Both the position numbers and the translations under genes were made by a program. From the NCBI GenBank assembly GCA_036555615.1, contig DATBKZ010000082.1:53220-117219 (forward strand): DNA of 64,000 bases, read 5' to 3'. Below, piece after piece: positions 50,598-58,689 of the stretch (positions are counted from its first letter, which is position 1; each line of letters opens with the position of its first letter). This DNA comes from SG8-41 sp036555615. Lineage in GTDB: Bacteria > Pseudomonadota > Gammaproteobacteria > Burkholderiales > SG8-41. The notes under the pieces are model-generated. The model saw nothing but the letters and a program-made list of their open reading frames with translations. It ran no database searches and had not been told where the DNA came from.

Positions 50598-50634
50598 GCC
50601 CCTCCCCCTAGCCCTCTCCCAAGGGGAGAGGGGA
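50598..50634. repeat. CCCTC...GAGGG palindromic repeat, copy 3
   Basis: The arms cccctccccctagccctct and ggggagagggg form a hairpin between the enolase-superfamily gene and the YqaA-like gene. It shares sequence and design with 760-800 and 24406-24445. Confidence 0.55.
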
Positions 50635-50641
50635 TTCTTGC

Positions 50642-51034
50642 GTGAGCGAGGACGCGAGTCTCTGGACACTGTTCGGGTCGAGCTTTCTCGCCGCGACGCT
50701 GCTGCCCGGTGGCTCGGAGGCGGTGCTGTTCGCGGTGCTGAAGCTCCATCCCGGCCAGTACTGGCTCGCGCTCGGCATCGCCACCCTCGGCAACACGCTG
50801 GGCGGCATGTCCTCCTACCTGATCGGACGCATCATTCCGCAGAAGAAGGAATTACGTGGCCTGCAGGCGGTGCAGAAGTACGGCAGCCCTGCGCTGCTGC
50901 TGTCGTGGGTGCCGATCGTCGGGGATCCGCTCTGCGTCGCCGCCGGTTGGCTGCGTATCAATCCGTGGCTCGCGGCGCTGTTCATGGGTCTGGGCAAGTT
51001 CACCCGCTACCTGGTGATCGCGTCCGTCGCTTAG
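50642..51034 (+). CDS. YqaA-family small membrane protein (DedA-like/SNARE-associated)
   Basis: A 130-residue membrane protein. LFGSSFLAATLLPGGSEAVLFAVL, LALGIATLGNTLGGMSSYLIGR and SPALLLSWVPIVGDPLCVAAGWLRINPWLAALFMGLGKFTRYLVIA are the family landmarks. The GDPLCVAAGWLR segment holds the conserved Gly/Arg motif of the DedA superfamily. Such proteins may move lipid carriers or affect membrane homeostasis. The gene is followed two bases later by a peptidase-like gene. Confidence 0.85.
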   Translation: MSEDASLWTLFGSSFLAATLLPGGSEAVLFAVLKLHPGQYWLALGIATLGNTLGGMSSYLIGRIIPQKKELRGLQAVQKYGSPALLLSWVPIVGDPLCVAAGWLRINPWLAALFMGLGKFTRYLVIASVA

Positions 51035-51036
51035 CG

Positions 51037-52152
51037 GTGGAACCCGCCGACTTCTTTTCTTCCGATTACGCGACGGCGCGGAGCCGCTTCCGGTCGACGG
51101 CGCAGGCTGCCGGGGCGACGCTCGATGCGCTGACGCTTGATGCGCGCGGACCCGCGCGCGAAGAATTGACCATCGATATCGCGTGGCTCGGCCCGACTGC
51201 GGCGGAGCGCGTGCTGCTGCACACCTGCGGACTGCATGGCGTGGAGGCGTTCGCCGGCTCCGCCGTGCAGCTTGCCGCCCTCGCCAGTCCGCCCGCCCGC
51301 CCCGAGGGCTGCGCGCTCGTGCTGGTGCACGTGCTCAACCCGTACGGCATGGCCTGGCTGCGGCGCGTCAATGAAACCAACGTTGACCTCAACCGCAATT
51401 TCCTAGGGCCAGGGGAGCGGCGGACCGGCGCGCCCGCGCTCTATGCGCAACTCGATCCACTGCTCAACCCCACTGCCGCGCCAGGACGACGCGAGCCGTT
51501 TCAGCTGAAACTGGCCGCTGCTGTGCTGCGCCATGGTTTGCGGGCAGTCACGCAGGCGATCGCAGAAGGACAATACGAGTTCCCACACGGGTTGTTTTAC
51601 GGCGGAGCCGGGCTCGAGCAGGGTCCCGCCCTGTATCTCGATTGGCTGCGGGAAAACCTGCGGCGCGCCCGCTACCTCTTCGCTCTCGATGTGCATACCG
51701 GCCTCGGCCGCCACGGCGAGGAGTTGCTCGTGCGGGAGCCGGGAGCGAGCACGACACCGGTAGTGGAGCTCGAGCAGGCGTTTGGCAGGCGCCTCGTCGA
51801 CCCGGCTAAGCACGGTGCGGCCTACCACGCGCGCGGCAGCATGGGAAACGCGCTGCCGCAGGCGCTGCCGGGCCTGTCCATCGATTTCGTGCTCCAGGAA
51901 ATCGGAACACGCCATCCGCTCGTCGTGCTGCACGCGCTGCGGGAGGAGAACCACTGGCACCAGCAGAGCCGGATCGCTCCCGCGCACCCCGCGAAGCTGG
52001 CATTGCGCGATGCGCTTTGCCCCCAGTCGCCGAAATGGCGCCAACAGGCGCTCGAGCGCGGTCTGGGCCTCCTGCGCGACGCCGCCCTGTGGACGTGGGT
52101 CAAGTATCCCTTGCGCAACCGCTGGACCGAGTCTAAGCTGCCGAAATCGTGA
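51037..52152 (+). CDS. DUF2817 / M14-like metallopeptidase-like protein
   Basis: A 371-residue DUF2817 protein. The zinc-ligand motif HTCGLHGVEAFAGSA (H-x2-E) is followed by ETNVDLNRNFLGPG and FALDVHTGLG with the third His, matching the carboxypeptidase M14 fold. IDFVLQEIGTRHP holds a late acidic residue. The start is GTG 51037, just after the preceding gene's stop. The longer frame from 50638 overlaps that gene. The substrate is unknown. Confidence 0.8.
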   Translation: MEPADFFSSDYATARSRFRSTAQAAGATLDALTLDARGPAREELTIDIAWLGPTAAERVLLHTCGLHGVEAFAGSAVQLAALASPPARPEGCALVLVHVLNPYGMAWLRRVNETNVDLNRNFLGPGERRTGAPALYAQLDPLLNPTAAPGRREPFQLKLAAAVLRHGLRAVTQAIAEGQYEFPHGLFYGGAGLEQGPALYLDWLRENLRRARYLFALDVHTGLGRHGEELLVREPGASTTPVVELEQAFGRRLVDPAKHGAAYHARGSMGNALPQALPGLSIDFVLQEIGTRHPLVVLHALREENHWHQQSRIAPAHPAKLALRDALCPQSPKWRQQALERGLGLLRDAALWTWVKYPLRNRWTESKLPKS

Positions 52153-52379
52153 ATTTATTCCGACAGTTCCGGAGCTTTTTGAACAACGGGTGACCAAGTT
52201 CACATGCCCTCTCATGGCGGTTGGGCTAGCCTCTTCTACGGAGCGGTGCGCTACCTGCCATTAGCCGCGACCTCCCGCAGAAAATCGCGCGGCGGTGGCG
52301 GGGTAACGCTGGGCCGGCGCCATCGACTCCGGGGGAGCAATCGAGGTCCGAGCGTGCGCATAGCCAGGAACTTGGAATC

Positions 52380-53984
52380 ATGAGCATCCAGCCGTCCGCT
52401 TCCACCGCGACCCCTCTGCAGTTCACCGACAGCGCAAGCTGCAAGCGCTGGATCGAGCAACTCACGCTCACGAATGTCCAGCTGACCCAGCAGACCCTCA
52501 CCGGTCAGTTGACCAGTCTCGCTTCCGCGCACGTCGCGCCCCTCGAGCGCCTGAAGATCCTCGAGGCTCTGCGCGAGCCGGTGTATTTCGCGCAGGGCGA
52601 ATCATCCAAGCGCTACGCCGGCAGGCCCCTGCCGCTCGATGAGGGCGAGAGGGTCGTGTGGAGCAACGTCATCGCTCTGTGGCAGGAAATGAGCAAGAAC
52701 TACCAGCAGTGCCTCAGGGCGTACCGCGAAGGCGACCTGGCGATCGCGCCGCACGCTGCGTTGATCACCATGCGCTGCCTGCGCCTGCTGGGAAGCAAGC
52801 TGCACGATCACTACCGTATTTACCGCCAGCCGCCGCGCTTGCTGTGGCGCGCGCTGCACGAGATGTACTCGTTCGCCGAGAATCACGGTTTCGCGCGCAT
52901 CCGCGTCCAGGACAGCTTCGCGCAGCGCGATCCCGACTCGAGCTGCGCGGAGAGCTACGTGCAGGTCCTGCTCGCCCATCTCGCCAATCCGTTCGCGCTG
53001 TCGGTGCGGCAGATGGCCTTCGTATCCCGCTGGCTCGAGCGCTGGGCAAATCTCATCGGGCTCGCCATGCAGCCGCTGCCAACCAGCCCGATTCCCTCGC
53101 TCATCGTCGACCTGAGCAGCGCAACCGGCGTGACGGTCGGAGCAGTCGAGGAGTCCCAGCCGCACTTCCGCTACCTCGATCTCGAGCAACTGTCGAAGAC
53201 GCTGCGCCAGACGATCAACCTGCTCAAGCAGGGGCAGTCGCCGGGGCAGCTCGGGCTCGGGGAGGACGCTCGGCAACCCGGTTGCGAAAACCTGCTGATG
53301 CTGCTCTACGTCCAGTGGTGCCGCGCCGGCACGGCGCGCGCCGAGGACCGCTCCGAAGGCGAGGAACCTGCCAGTGTGAGCTTCGGGCTGGTCGGCGCTC
53401 ACCTGCACGTGGGCGGAGGCCGCGAATTCCGGCAGCCGGGCGATCTTTCCTCGCGCGAGAAGCAAGACCTCGATACCTACGGCTACATCACCCGCCCGGA
53501 GCACAACGGCAGCACCGCCAGCACCCCGCAGGCGCTCCAGTCCTGGCAGATACTCAACCACAGCGCCTCCGGATTCATGTGCATGCAGCGCAACACCGAA
53601 GGCGGCGGACGCGTGAGCCATAACCAGATGCTGGCGGTGCGGCGGGCGGGCAGCAGGCATTTCCACGTCGGGATGGTGCAGTGGCTGAGGATGGAGGAAA
53701 GCGGCGAAATCTGCTGCGGTGTGCGACTGTTTCCCGGTACGCCGCAGGCGATCTCGGTGCGTCCGTCCAACTTCGCCCCCGGCGGCAACGGGCGCTACGA
53801 GCGCGCGCTGCTGCTGCCGGAGGTCGCGACGCCGGCCACGCCGGCCACGCTGATCCTGCCGGCAGGCTGGTTCCAGAGCGGGCGCTTCGTCGAAATATTC
53901 TCCGACCGCAAGCAGGTCGCGAAGCTTCTCAATCTGCTCGAAAAGGGCGGTGACTTCGATCGCGGGACGATCGTCGTCGTCTGA
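52380..53984 (+). CDS. Uncharacterised 534-residue betaproteobacterial-type protein
   Basis: I do not recognise this protein with confidence. It has a helical N-terminal region (about residues 1-230; LKILEALREPVYFAQGESSKRYAGRPLPLDEGE, then MRCLRLLGSKLHDHYRIYRQPPRLLWRALHEMY). A central variable part follows. The C-terminal beta-rich domain (about 400-534; HNQMLAVRRAGSRHFHVGMVQWLR, GVRLFPGTPQAISVRP, ILPAGWFQSGRFVEIFSD) has spacing that recalls PilZ-like domains but lacks a definite RxxxR motif. It has no signal peptide or membrane helix. It stands alone, with 227 bp before it and a REP pair after it. Confidence 0.75.
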   Translation: MSIQPSASTATPLQFTDSASCKRWIEQLTLTNVQLTQQTLTGQLTSLASAHVAPLERLKILEALREPVYFAQGESSKRYAGRPLPLDEGERVVWSNVIALWQEMSKNYQQCLRAYREGDLAIAPHAALITMRCLRLLGSKLHDHYRIYRQPPRLLWRALHEMYSFAENHGFARIRVQDSFAQRDPDSSCAESYVQVLLAHLANPFALSVRQMAFVSRWLERWANLIGLAMQPLPTSPIPSLIVDLSSATGVTVGAVEESQPHFRYLDLEQLSKTLRQTINLLKQGQSPGQLGLGEDARQPGCENLLMLLYVQWCRAGTARAEDRSEGEEPASVSFGLVGAHLHVGGGREFRQPGDLSSREKQDLDTYGYITRPEHNGSTASTPQALQSWQILNHSASGFMCMQRNTEGGGRVSHNQMLAVRRAGSRHFHVGMVQWLRMEESGEICCGVRLFPGTPQAISVRPSNFAPGGNGRYERALLLPEVATPATPATLILPAGWFQSGRFVEIFSDRKQVAKLLNLLEKGGDFDRGTIVVV

Positions 53985-53998
53985 CGCCCGGTAAGCAC

Positions 53999-54082
53999 GT
54001 CGTTCCCGCGCAGGCGGGACTCCCGTAGCTCTAAGTTCCGTTTACAACAGGTTTCCTGGACTCCCGCCTCCGCGGGAGTGAC
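53999..54082. repeat. Paired inverted REP element (GTTCCCGC...GCGGGAGTGACG)
   Basis: The left half gtcgttcccgcgcaggcgggac and the right half tggactcccgcctccgcggg form two local palindromes whose outer ends face each other, separated by about 40 bp. This is the layout of a BIME/REP pair (compare 34653-34680). It separates the 534-residue protein gene from the DUF971-ubiE run. Confidence 0.65.
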
Positions 54083-54190
54083 GCAAAGTCGCGTCGATCG
54101 GTCGCGCTTCGCTTCGGCCGAAAACCCTGATCGAAGCAGAGTTTTCGCGGCCAAGCGCGTCGGCTATGATGCCTCCCTCCAGGAGAAATC

Positions 54191-54574
54191 ATGGCCGGCC
54201 TCGACAAGAGCGTTCCGCAGCCCACTGAAATCAAGCTGCACCAGAAATCGCGCGTGCTCGAGATCACGTTCGCGGACGGTGCCACGGTCCGGCTGCCCTG
54301 CGAGTTCCTGCGCGTCTACTCGCCCTCCGCGGAGGTGCGCGGCCACGGTCCGGGGCAGGAAGTGCTGCAAACCGGCAAGAAGGACGTGGAGATATCGCGC
54401 ATTGAGCCGGTCGGCCAGTATGCAATACAGCTTTATTTCTCGGACGGCCACGACACCGGCATCTATTCGTGGGACCTGCTCTACGATTACGGCAAGCGGC
54501 AGGATGAGATGTGGCAACATTACCTGAAGCGCGTGCAGGAAGCAGGCGCCAGCCGCGAACCCAGGAAGCCGTGA
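54191..54574 (+). CDS. DUF971 (gamma-butyrobetaine hydroxylase-like N-terminal domain) protein
   Basis: A 127-residue DUF971 protein. IKLHQKSRVLEITFADGATVRLPCEFLRVYSPSAEVRGHG and YAIQLYFSDGHDTGIYSWDLLYDYG are the defining blocks of the beta-fold domain. It is commonly encoded directly before ubiE in betaproteobacteria, with unknown role, perhaps in Fe-S or metal handling. Its TGA overlaps the ubiE GTG. Confidence 0.88.
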   Translation: MAGLDKSVPQPTEIKLHQKSRVLEITFADGATVRLPCEFLRVYSPSAEVRGHGPGQEVLQTGKKDVEISRIEPVGQYAIQLYFSDGHDTGIYSWDLLYDYGKRQDEMWQHYLKRVQEAGASREPRKP

Positions 54575-55308
54575 CTCAGAAAACCACCGACTTCGGCTAC
54601 CAGCCGGTCCCCGAGGAAGATAAGGCGAAGCGCGTCGCGGGCGTCTTCGATTCCGTCGCGCCGCGCTACGACCTCATGAACGACTTGATGTCGGTGGGGC
54701 TCCACCGGCTGTGGAAGCGTTTTGCCATCGAAGCGAGCGGCGTGCGTCAGGGAGAGCGCGTTCTCGACATCGCCGGCGGCACCGGCGACCTCGCGCGCCT
54801 CTTCTCCCGCCGCGTGGGTCCGCAGGGGGAGGTCGTGCTCACGGACATCAATCCCGCGATGCTGCAGCAGGGCCGCGATCGCCTGCTCGACACCGGGATC
54901 GTGTTGCCCCTCGTTCGCTGCGATGCCGAGAAGCTCCCGTTTCCCGCAGAACGCTTCGACTGCGTCAGCATCGCCTTCGGCCTGCGCAACGTGACGCGCA
55001 AGCTGGCAGCGCTCGCCGAGATGCGGCGCGTGTTGAAGCCCGGCGGCCGCGTGATCGTGCTCGAATTCTCGAAGGCGTGGGCGCCCGTCAGGCCGCTCTA
55101 CGACGCCTATTCGTTCGGGATACTGCCGCGGCTGGGCAAGCTCGTCGCCAATGATGCCGCCGCGTATCGCTATCTGGCCGAGTCGATACGCATGCATCCC
55201 GACCAGGCGGCGCTGAAGGCAATGCTGGAGGAGGCGGGCCTGGAGCGCGTCGAATATTTCAACCTCGCGGCCGGGGTCGTCGCCGTGCACCGGGGATACA
55301 AGTTTTGA
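54571..55308 (+). CDS. ubiE: Ubiquinone/menaquinone biosynthesis C-methyltransferase UbiE
   Basis: A 245-residue class I SAM methyltransferase for the C2 position of demethoxybenzoquinol rings. KAKRVAGVFDSVAPRYDLMNDLMSVGLHRLWKRF is the UbiE signature. LDIAGGTGDLARLFSRRVG is motif I. CDAEKLPFPAERFDCVSIAFGLRNVT and EMRRVLKPGGRVIVLEFSK follow. The start is GTG 54571, overlapping the previous stop. The order DUF971-ubiE matches the conserved ubi block. Confidence 0.95.
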   Translation: MTQKTTDFGYQPVPEEDKAKRVAGVFDSVAPRYDLMNDLMSVGLHRLWKRFAIEASGVRQGERVLDIAGGTGDLARLFSRRVGPQGEVVLTDINPAMLQQGRDRLLDTGIVLPLVRCDAEKLPFPAERFDCVSIAFGLRNVTRKLAALAEMRRVLKPGGRVIVLEFSKAWAPVRPLYDAYSFGILPRLGKLVANDAAAYRYLAESIRMHPDQAALKAMLEEAGLERVEYFNLAAGVVAVHRGYKF

Positions 55309-55398
55309 CCCACTGAGTGCGCTGCCCGGGAGGAATAATGTCCCTGCCGCGGTGTTAGCTCGAACGAGGGCGCGCCATCTTGAGGCGTGACTGGTCCG

Positions 55399-56097
55399 AT
55401 GAAACGACTCCTGTACCTCTCCGCATCACTGCTCTTTGCCGGTTGCACCTCCTTGCCGCAAACCCCGCCTGCCGGGATGCCGGCAAAGGTGCCCGCGCCG
55501 GAGATCCGGACGGGCGATAACTGGACGTATTCTTTCCACGACGGCCACACGAAGCTGCCTCGAGGGACGCTCGAATACCGCGTAACCGGGATTGAGAGCG
55601 AGACCGTCACGGTTCAGCTGCGCCACGACGGACGCGAATCCACGGAACGCTACACCCGCGACTGGGGCTGGCGCGAGCGGCCGATGACGAACCTGCAGAA
55701 CTTCCGCTTCGAGCCCCCCTACCCTGCGCTGCCGTTCCCGCTGGAAGCAGGCAAGAAGTGGCAAGCGTTCGTGAAGGCGACCGATCCCGCGACCGGGCGC
55801 GTGAACCGCGTGCGCATTGACGGCGAGGTGCAAGGCTGGGAGCGCGTAAGGGTTCCCGCGGGCGAATTCGACACGCTCAGGGTGCAACGGGTGGTTTACG
55901 CAGGCAACCACGACTACTTCCTGAGCGAGGAATACATCACCGAGATCGACTGGTACTCTCCCGCTGCCGGCGCGATCGTCAAGCACTCGAGCCGCTCGGG
56001 ACACATCGACTCGCGCATCGGCTGCGACCGCACCTGCAACCAGTGGATCGACAGCGGCTGGAACGTGGTCGAGCTGGTGAGCCCCCCGCGTCGCTAA
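55399..56097 (+). CDS. Lipoprotein, unknown function
   Basis: A 232-residue lipoprotein. MKRLLYLSASLLFAGCTSLPQTPP gives a lipobox LFAGC with Cys near residue 16. The mature part has a beta-rich pattern (WTYSFHDGHTKLPRGTLEYRV, FPLEAGKKWQAFVKATDPATG, YITEIDWYSPAAGAIVKHSS). ATG 55399 is better than the earlier ATG at 55387, which precedes the signal. I do not recognise a named family. It sits between ubiE and the Tim44-like gene. Confidence 0.72.
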   Translation: MKRLLYLSASLLFAGCTSLPQTPPAGMPAKVPAPEIRTGDNWTYSFHDGHTKLPRGTLEYRVTGIESETVTVQLRHDGRESTERYTRDWGWRERPMTNLQNFRFEPPYPALPFPLEAGKKWQAFVKATDPATGRVNRVRIDGEVQGWERVRVPAGEFDTLRVQRVVYAGNHDYFLSEEYITEIDWYSPAAGAIVKHSSRSGHIDSRIGCDRTCNQWIDSGWNVVELVSPPRR

Positions 56098-56204
56098 GCT
56101 CTGATCGTCTAACGGCCTGAATCGGCTGTGATTCTCGCCAGCGGCGGCGATCGGAGCGCGGAACACCCCGCCGCGTGTAGAATCAGGCGCTCAAAGGAGG
56201 ATTC

Positions 56205-57056
56205 ATGAAGACTTTGCTTACTGTTGCCATCGCCCTCATCTCCGCGACGCTGGCGATCGAGGACGCCGATGCCCGGCGCTTCGGGGGCGGCCGCAATCTC
56301 GGCATGCAGCGCAGCGCCCCTGCCCAGCAGCAGGCAGCGCCGAAGGCGCCCGCGCAGCAGCAACAACAGCAGACGGCGCCTGCAACGCCGGGGCAGCAGC
56401 CGGCTGGCGCACCGAAGTGGCTTGGGCCCCTCGCCGGGTTCGCGCTGGGCGCGGGGCTGGCGGCGCTGTTTCTCAACAACGGCCTGGCCGGGCTGCTTGC
56501 AGGCCTGCTCCTGATCAGCCTCATCATTGCCGGGCTGGCGCTCGCAGCACGTGCGCTGATGCGCGGCAGGATCGGGCAGGAGCCGCTGCAATATGCGGGA
56601 GCGGGAGCAGGAACTCAGCCGGTGCGCGGGACACTGCTGGCGGGTGGAGCTGGGGCGCGTTCGGTTGCGTCCGTGACGTCGCGCTGGCCCGCCGGCTTCA
56701 ATGCCGCCGAATTCGTGCGGCACGCCCGGCTCAATTTCGTGCGCCTTCAGGAAGCCCACGACCGGAAGGATCTCTCGACGATGCGCGACTTTCTCGCGCC
56801 GGATGTCTATCGCGAGATCGAGGCCGACATTCGCGCCGCGGGCGATTCCGAGAATCGCACCGAGGTGCTGACGCTCGAGGCCGAGGTGCTCGATGTCGTC
56901 GAGGAGCGCGGCTCGTACATCGTGAGCGTGCGCTTCACGGGCGTGATCCGCGAGGCGGCCGATCGTGGCGCGGAGCCGTTCAGCGAGACCTGGCACCTCG
57001 AGAAGCCGGTCGACGGCAGCTCCGGGTGGGTGGTCGCCGGCATACAACAAGCATGA
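56205..57056 (+). CDS. Tim44-like domain protein
   Basis: A 283-residue secreted or membrane protein. The N-terminal signal segment is followed by a low-complexity Gln/Pro/Ala linker. Two hydrophobic stretches (GFALGAGLAALFL, LLAGLLLISLIIAGLALAA) precede the C-terminal Tim44-like domain (RHARLNFVRLQEAHDRKDLSTMRDFLAPDVYREIE, SYIVSVRFTGVIREAADRGAEPFSETWHLEK). It is a normal member of the betaproteobacterial ubiE-Tim44-ubiJ-ubiB block. ATG 56205 follows AAAGGAGG. Confidence 0.9.
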   Translation: MKTLLTVAIALISATLAIEDADARRFGGGRNLGMQRSAPAQQQAAPKAPAQQQQQQTAPATPGQQPAGAPKWLGPLAGFALGAGLAALFLNNGLAGLLAGLLLISLIIAGLALAARALMRGRIGQEPLQYAGAGAGTQPVRGTLLAGGAGARSVASVTSRWPAGFNAAEFVRHARLNFVRLQEAHDRKDLSTMRDFLAPDVYREIEADIRAAGDSENRTEVLTLEAEVLDVVEERGSYIVSVRFTGVIREAADRGAEPFSETWHLEKPVDGSSGWVVAGIQQA

Positions 57057-57098
57057 GGTGCGTGACCGGTGACCAGTGACCGGTAAATTCCGGTCCGG

Positions 57099-57133
57099 CT
57101 GAATCCTGAATCCTGAATCCTCAAACCTGAATC
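57099..57133. repeat. GAATCCT repeat, copy 2, at the ubiJ 5' end
   Basis: gctgaatcctgaatcctgaa continues as tcctcaaacctgaatc. The unit is the complement of the GGATTC repeat at 13789-13819. It runs into the ubiJ coding region, where no ATG, GTG or TTG remains in frame. A shorter GTGACCGGTGACC repeat (57061-57083) precedes it. Confidence 0.5.
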
Positions 57134-57720
57134 GGGCCGCCGCGGTCGACACCGCGGCGGCTTCGTTTGTCAATCACCTCCTGCGAAGCGCGAGCTGGGC
57201 GCGCGATGCGCTCGCGCGCCACGCCGGCAAGACCGCACGCTTCGAGGTATTCCCGCTTGCGGTTGCGTTCACCGTCCTGCCAAGCGGCGAGGTCGCTGCC
57301 GCCGCAGGCGGTGCTGTTCCCGCCGCCACGGTGAGGCTCAGCCCCGGGCTCATGCTGCGGCTTGCAGCCCGCGACGAGCGCGCATGGCGGGAGATCGACA
57401 TCACCGGCGATGTCGATTTTGCGACGGCCATCCACCAGGTCGTGCGCCATCTGCGGTGGGACGTGGAGGAAGATCTCTCGCGCATCTTTGGCGACATCGC
57501 GGCCCACCGCATGGCCGAGGCCGGAAGAGCCGTTCAGCGCTGGGGCGAGCAGGCCGCGGACAATACCGGCCGCGCCTTCGCCGAATACTGGACCGAGGAG
57601 CAGCCGCTGATCGCGGGCGCGCGCGATCTCGAGGCGTTCGGGCGCGAGGTGGATCTTCTGCGCGACGACGCCGCGCGCCTCGAAAAACGCATCGAACGGC
57701 TGGCGCAAGAGCTACGGTAG
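57127..57720 (+). CDS. ubiJ: UbiJ-like protein (SCP2 sterol-carrier domain), start altered by repeat
   Basis: The frame from a stop at 57100 to 57720 encodes AAAVDTAAASFVNHLLRSASWARDALARHAGKTARFEVFPLAVAFTV, a typical UbiJ beginning, then an SCP2-like fold and a C-terminal helix pair (DVDFATAIHQVVRHLRWDVEEDLSRIFGDIAAHRMAEAGR). UbiJ helps assemble the ubiquinone complex with UbiB and UbiK. The only in-frame start candidates before the homologous region are CTG 57106 and 57127, both within the repeat. The first standard start is GTG 57331, which would remove about a third of the protein. The start given is a best guess. Confidence 0.82.
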   Translation: MNRAAAVDTAAASFVNHLLRSASWARDALARHAGKTARFEVFPLAVAFTVLPSGEVAAAAGGAVPAATVRLSPGLMLRLAARDERAWREIDITGDVDFATAIHQVVRHLRWDVEEDLSRIFGDIAAHRMAEAGRAVQRWGEQAADNTGRAFAEYWTEEQPLIAGARDLEAFGREVDLLRDDAARLEKRIERLAQELR

Positions 57721-57729
57721 CGTGTTTCG

Positions 57730-58689
57730 CTATTCCCTTGCGGCGGCGAACCGCTGTTTGGCGAACGCCACGCGTTCCGCAATCGACTTCAAACCGGCCC
57801 GGTGCTGCAGCACCGCGTCGAGCCGAAGCTTGAGCCCGGCGCGGTTTGCGATCTGGATGGCAAGCCCCGGCCGCGCATTGAGCTCGAGGATCAGCGGCCC
57901 CCGGTCGCGGTCGAGCACGATGTCGATGCCTTGATATCCCAGGCCGGTCAGCTCGTAGCTGCGCGCCCCGAGCTCGAGCAGGCTGTCCCATCCCGGTATG
58001 CGCACGCCGGAAACGGGGTTGCCGGTATCGGGATGCTCGGAAACGATGCTGGTCTTCCACACCGCCGTCAGCGTCGTTCCCGTCGCCATGTCCACGCCGG
58101 TGCCGATGGCTCCCTGGTGGAGATTGGCCTTGCCGCCCGACATGCGGGTCGGGAGGCGAACCATCGCCATCACCGGCACGCCTAGAAACACGATGATCCG
58201 CACGTCGGGCACGCCGCGGTAGGTGATCGCCTCGAACACCGGGTCGAAATTCACGCGATACTCGATCAGCGCCTTGTCGGTCTGCCCGCCCAGGCTGTAG
58301 ATGCCGGAGATGATGTTCGAGACGTGGAAGCTCATCTCCTCGTCGTCGAGGAGGCTTCCGTCCGCGGAGCGGTAGAGCGAGCGCGTGCGGCCGGTAATGA
58401 CGATGATGCCGTCACCCTGGCTGCCGCGCGCCGGCTTCACCACGAAATCGCGGTACTTGCTCAGGAGCTGCGGGAGGGTCCGCACCTGGCGCTGAATCTC
58501 GATCACGCCGTAGAGCTCGGGGACGGCGGCTCCGGCGCGTGCCGCAAGGTCCTTGGTGAGCACCTTGTCGTCGACCAGCGGATAGCGGTCGCGCGGGTTG
58601 TACGGGAGCATGTACTGGGCGTTGCGCTCGTTGATGCCCACCACGCCCTTCGCGTGCAGCCGGGCGGCGATGCCGAGGAAATCCATCAT
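57730..58689 (-). CDS. Alpha-L-glutamate ligase-like protein (RimK-related ATP-grasp)
   Basis: A 319-residue ATP-grasp ligase. LPQLLSKYRDFVVKPARGSQGDGIIVITGRTR contains the ATP-binding glycine/lysine region. DIVLDRDRGPLILELNARPGLAIQIANRAGL holds the metal-binding Glu-Asn and the NARPG loop characteristic of the RimK-related ligase group. Such enzymes attach amino acids to peptides or metabolites. It is the last of a minus-strand triad. The first ATG at 58689 overlaps the upstream gene's stop. Confidence 0.86.
   Translation of the reverse strand: MMDFLGIAARLHAKGVVGINERNAQYMLPYNPRDRYPLVDDKVLTKDLAARAGAAVPELYGVIEIQRQVRTLPQLLSKYRDFVVKPARGSQGDGIIVITGRTRSLYRSADGSLLDDEEMSFHVSNIISGIYSLGGQTDKALIEYRVNFDPVFEAITYRGVPDVRIIVFLGVPVMAMVRLPTRMSGGKANLHQGAIGTGVDMATGTTLTAVWKTSIVSEHPDTGNPVSGVRIPGWDSLLELGARSYELTGLGYQGIDIVLDRDRGPLILELNARPGLAIQIANRAGLKLRLDAVLQHRAGLKSIAERVAFAKQRFAAARE

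Noticed and set aside
57061..57133. Possible CRISPR-like repeat
   Set aside because: Units are 7-12 bp, direct and without spacers of constant length; no cas genes.
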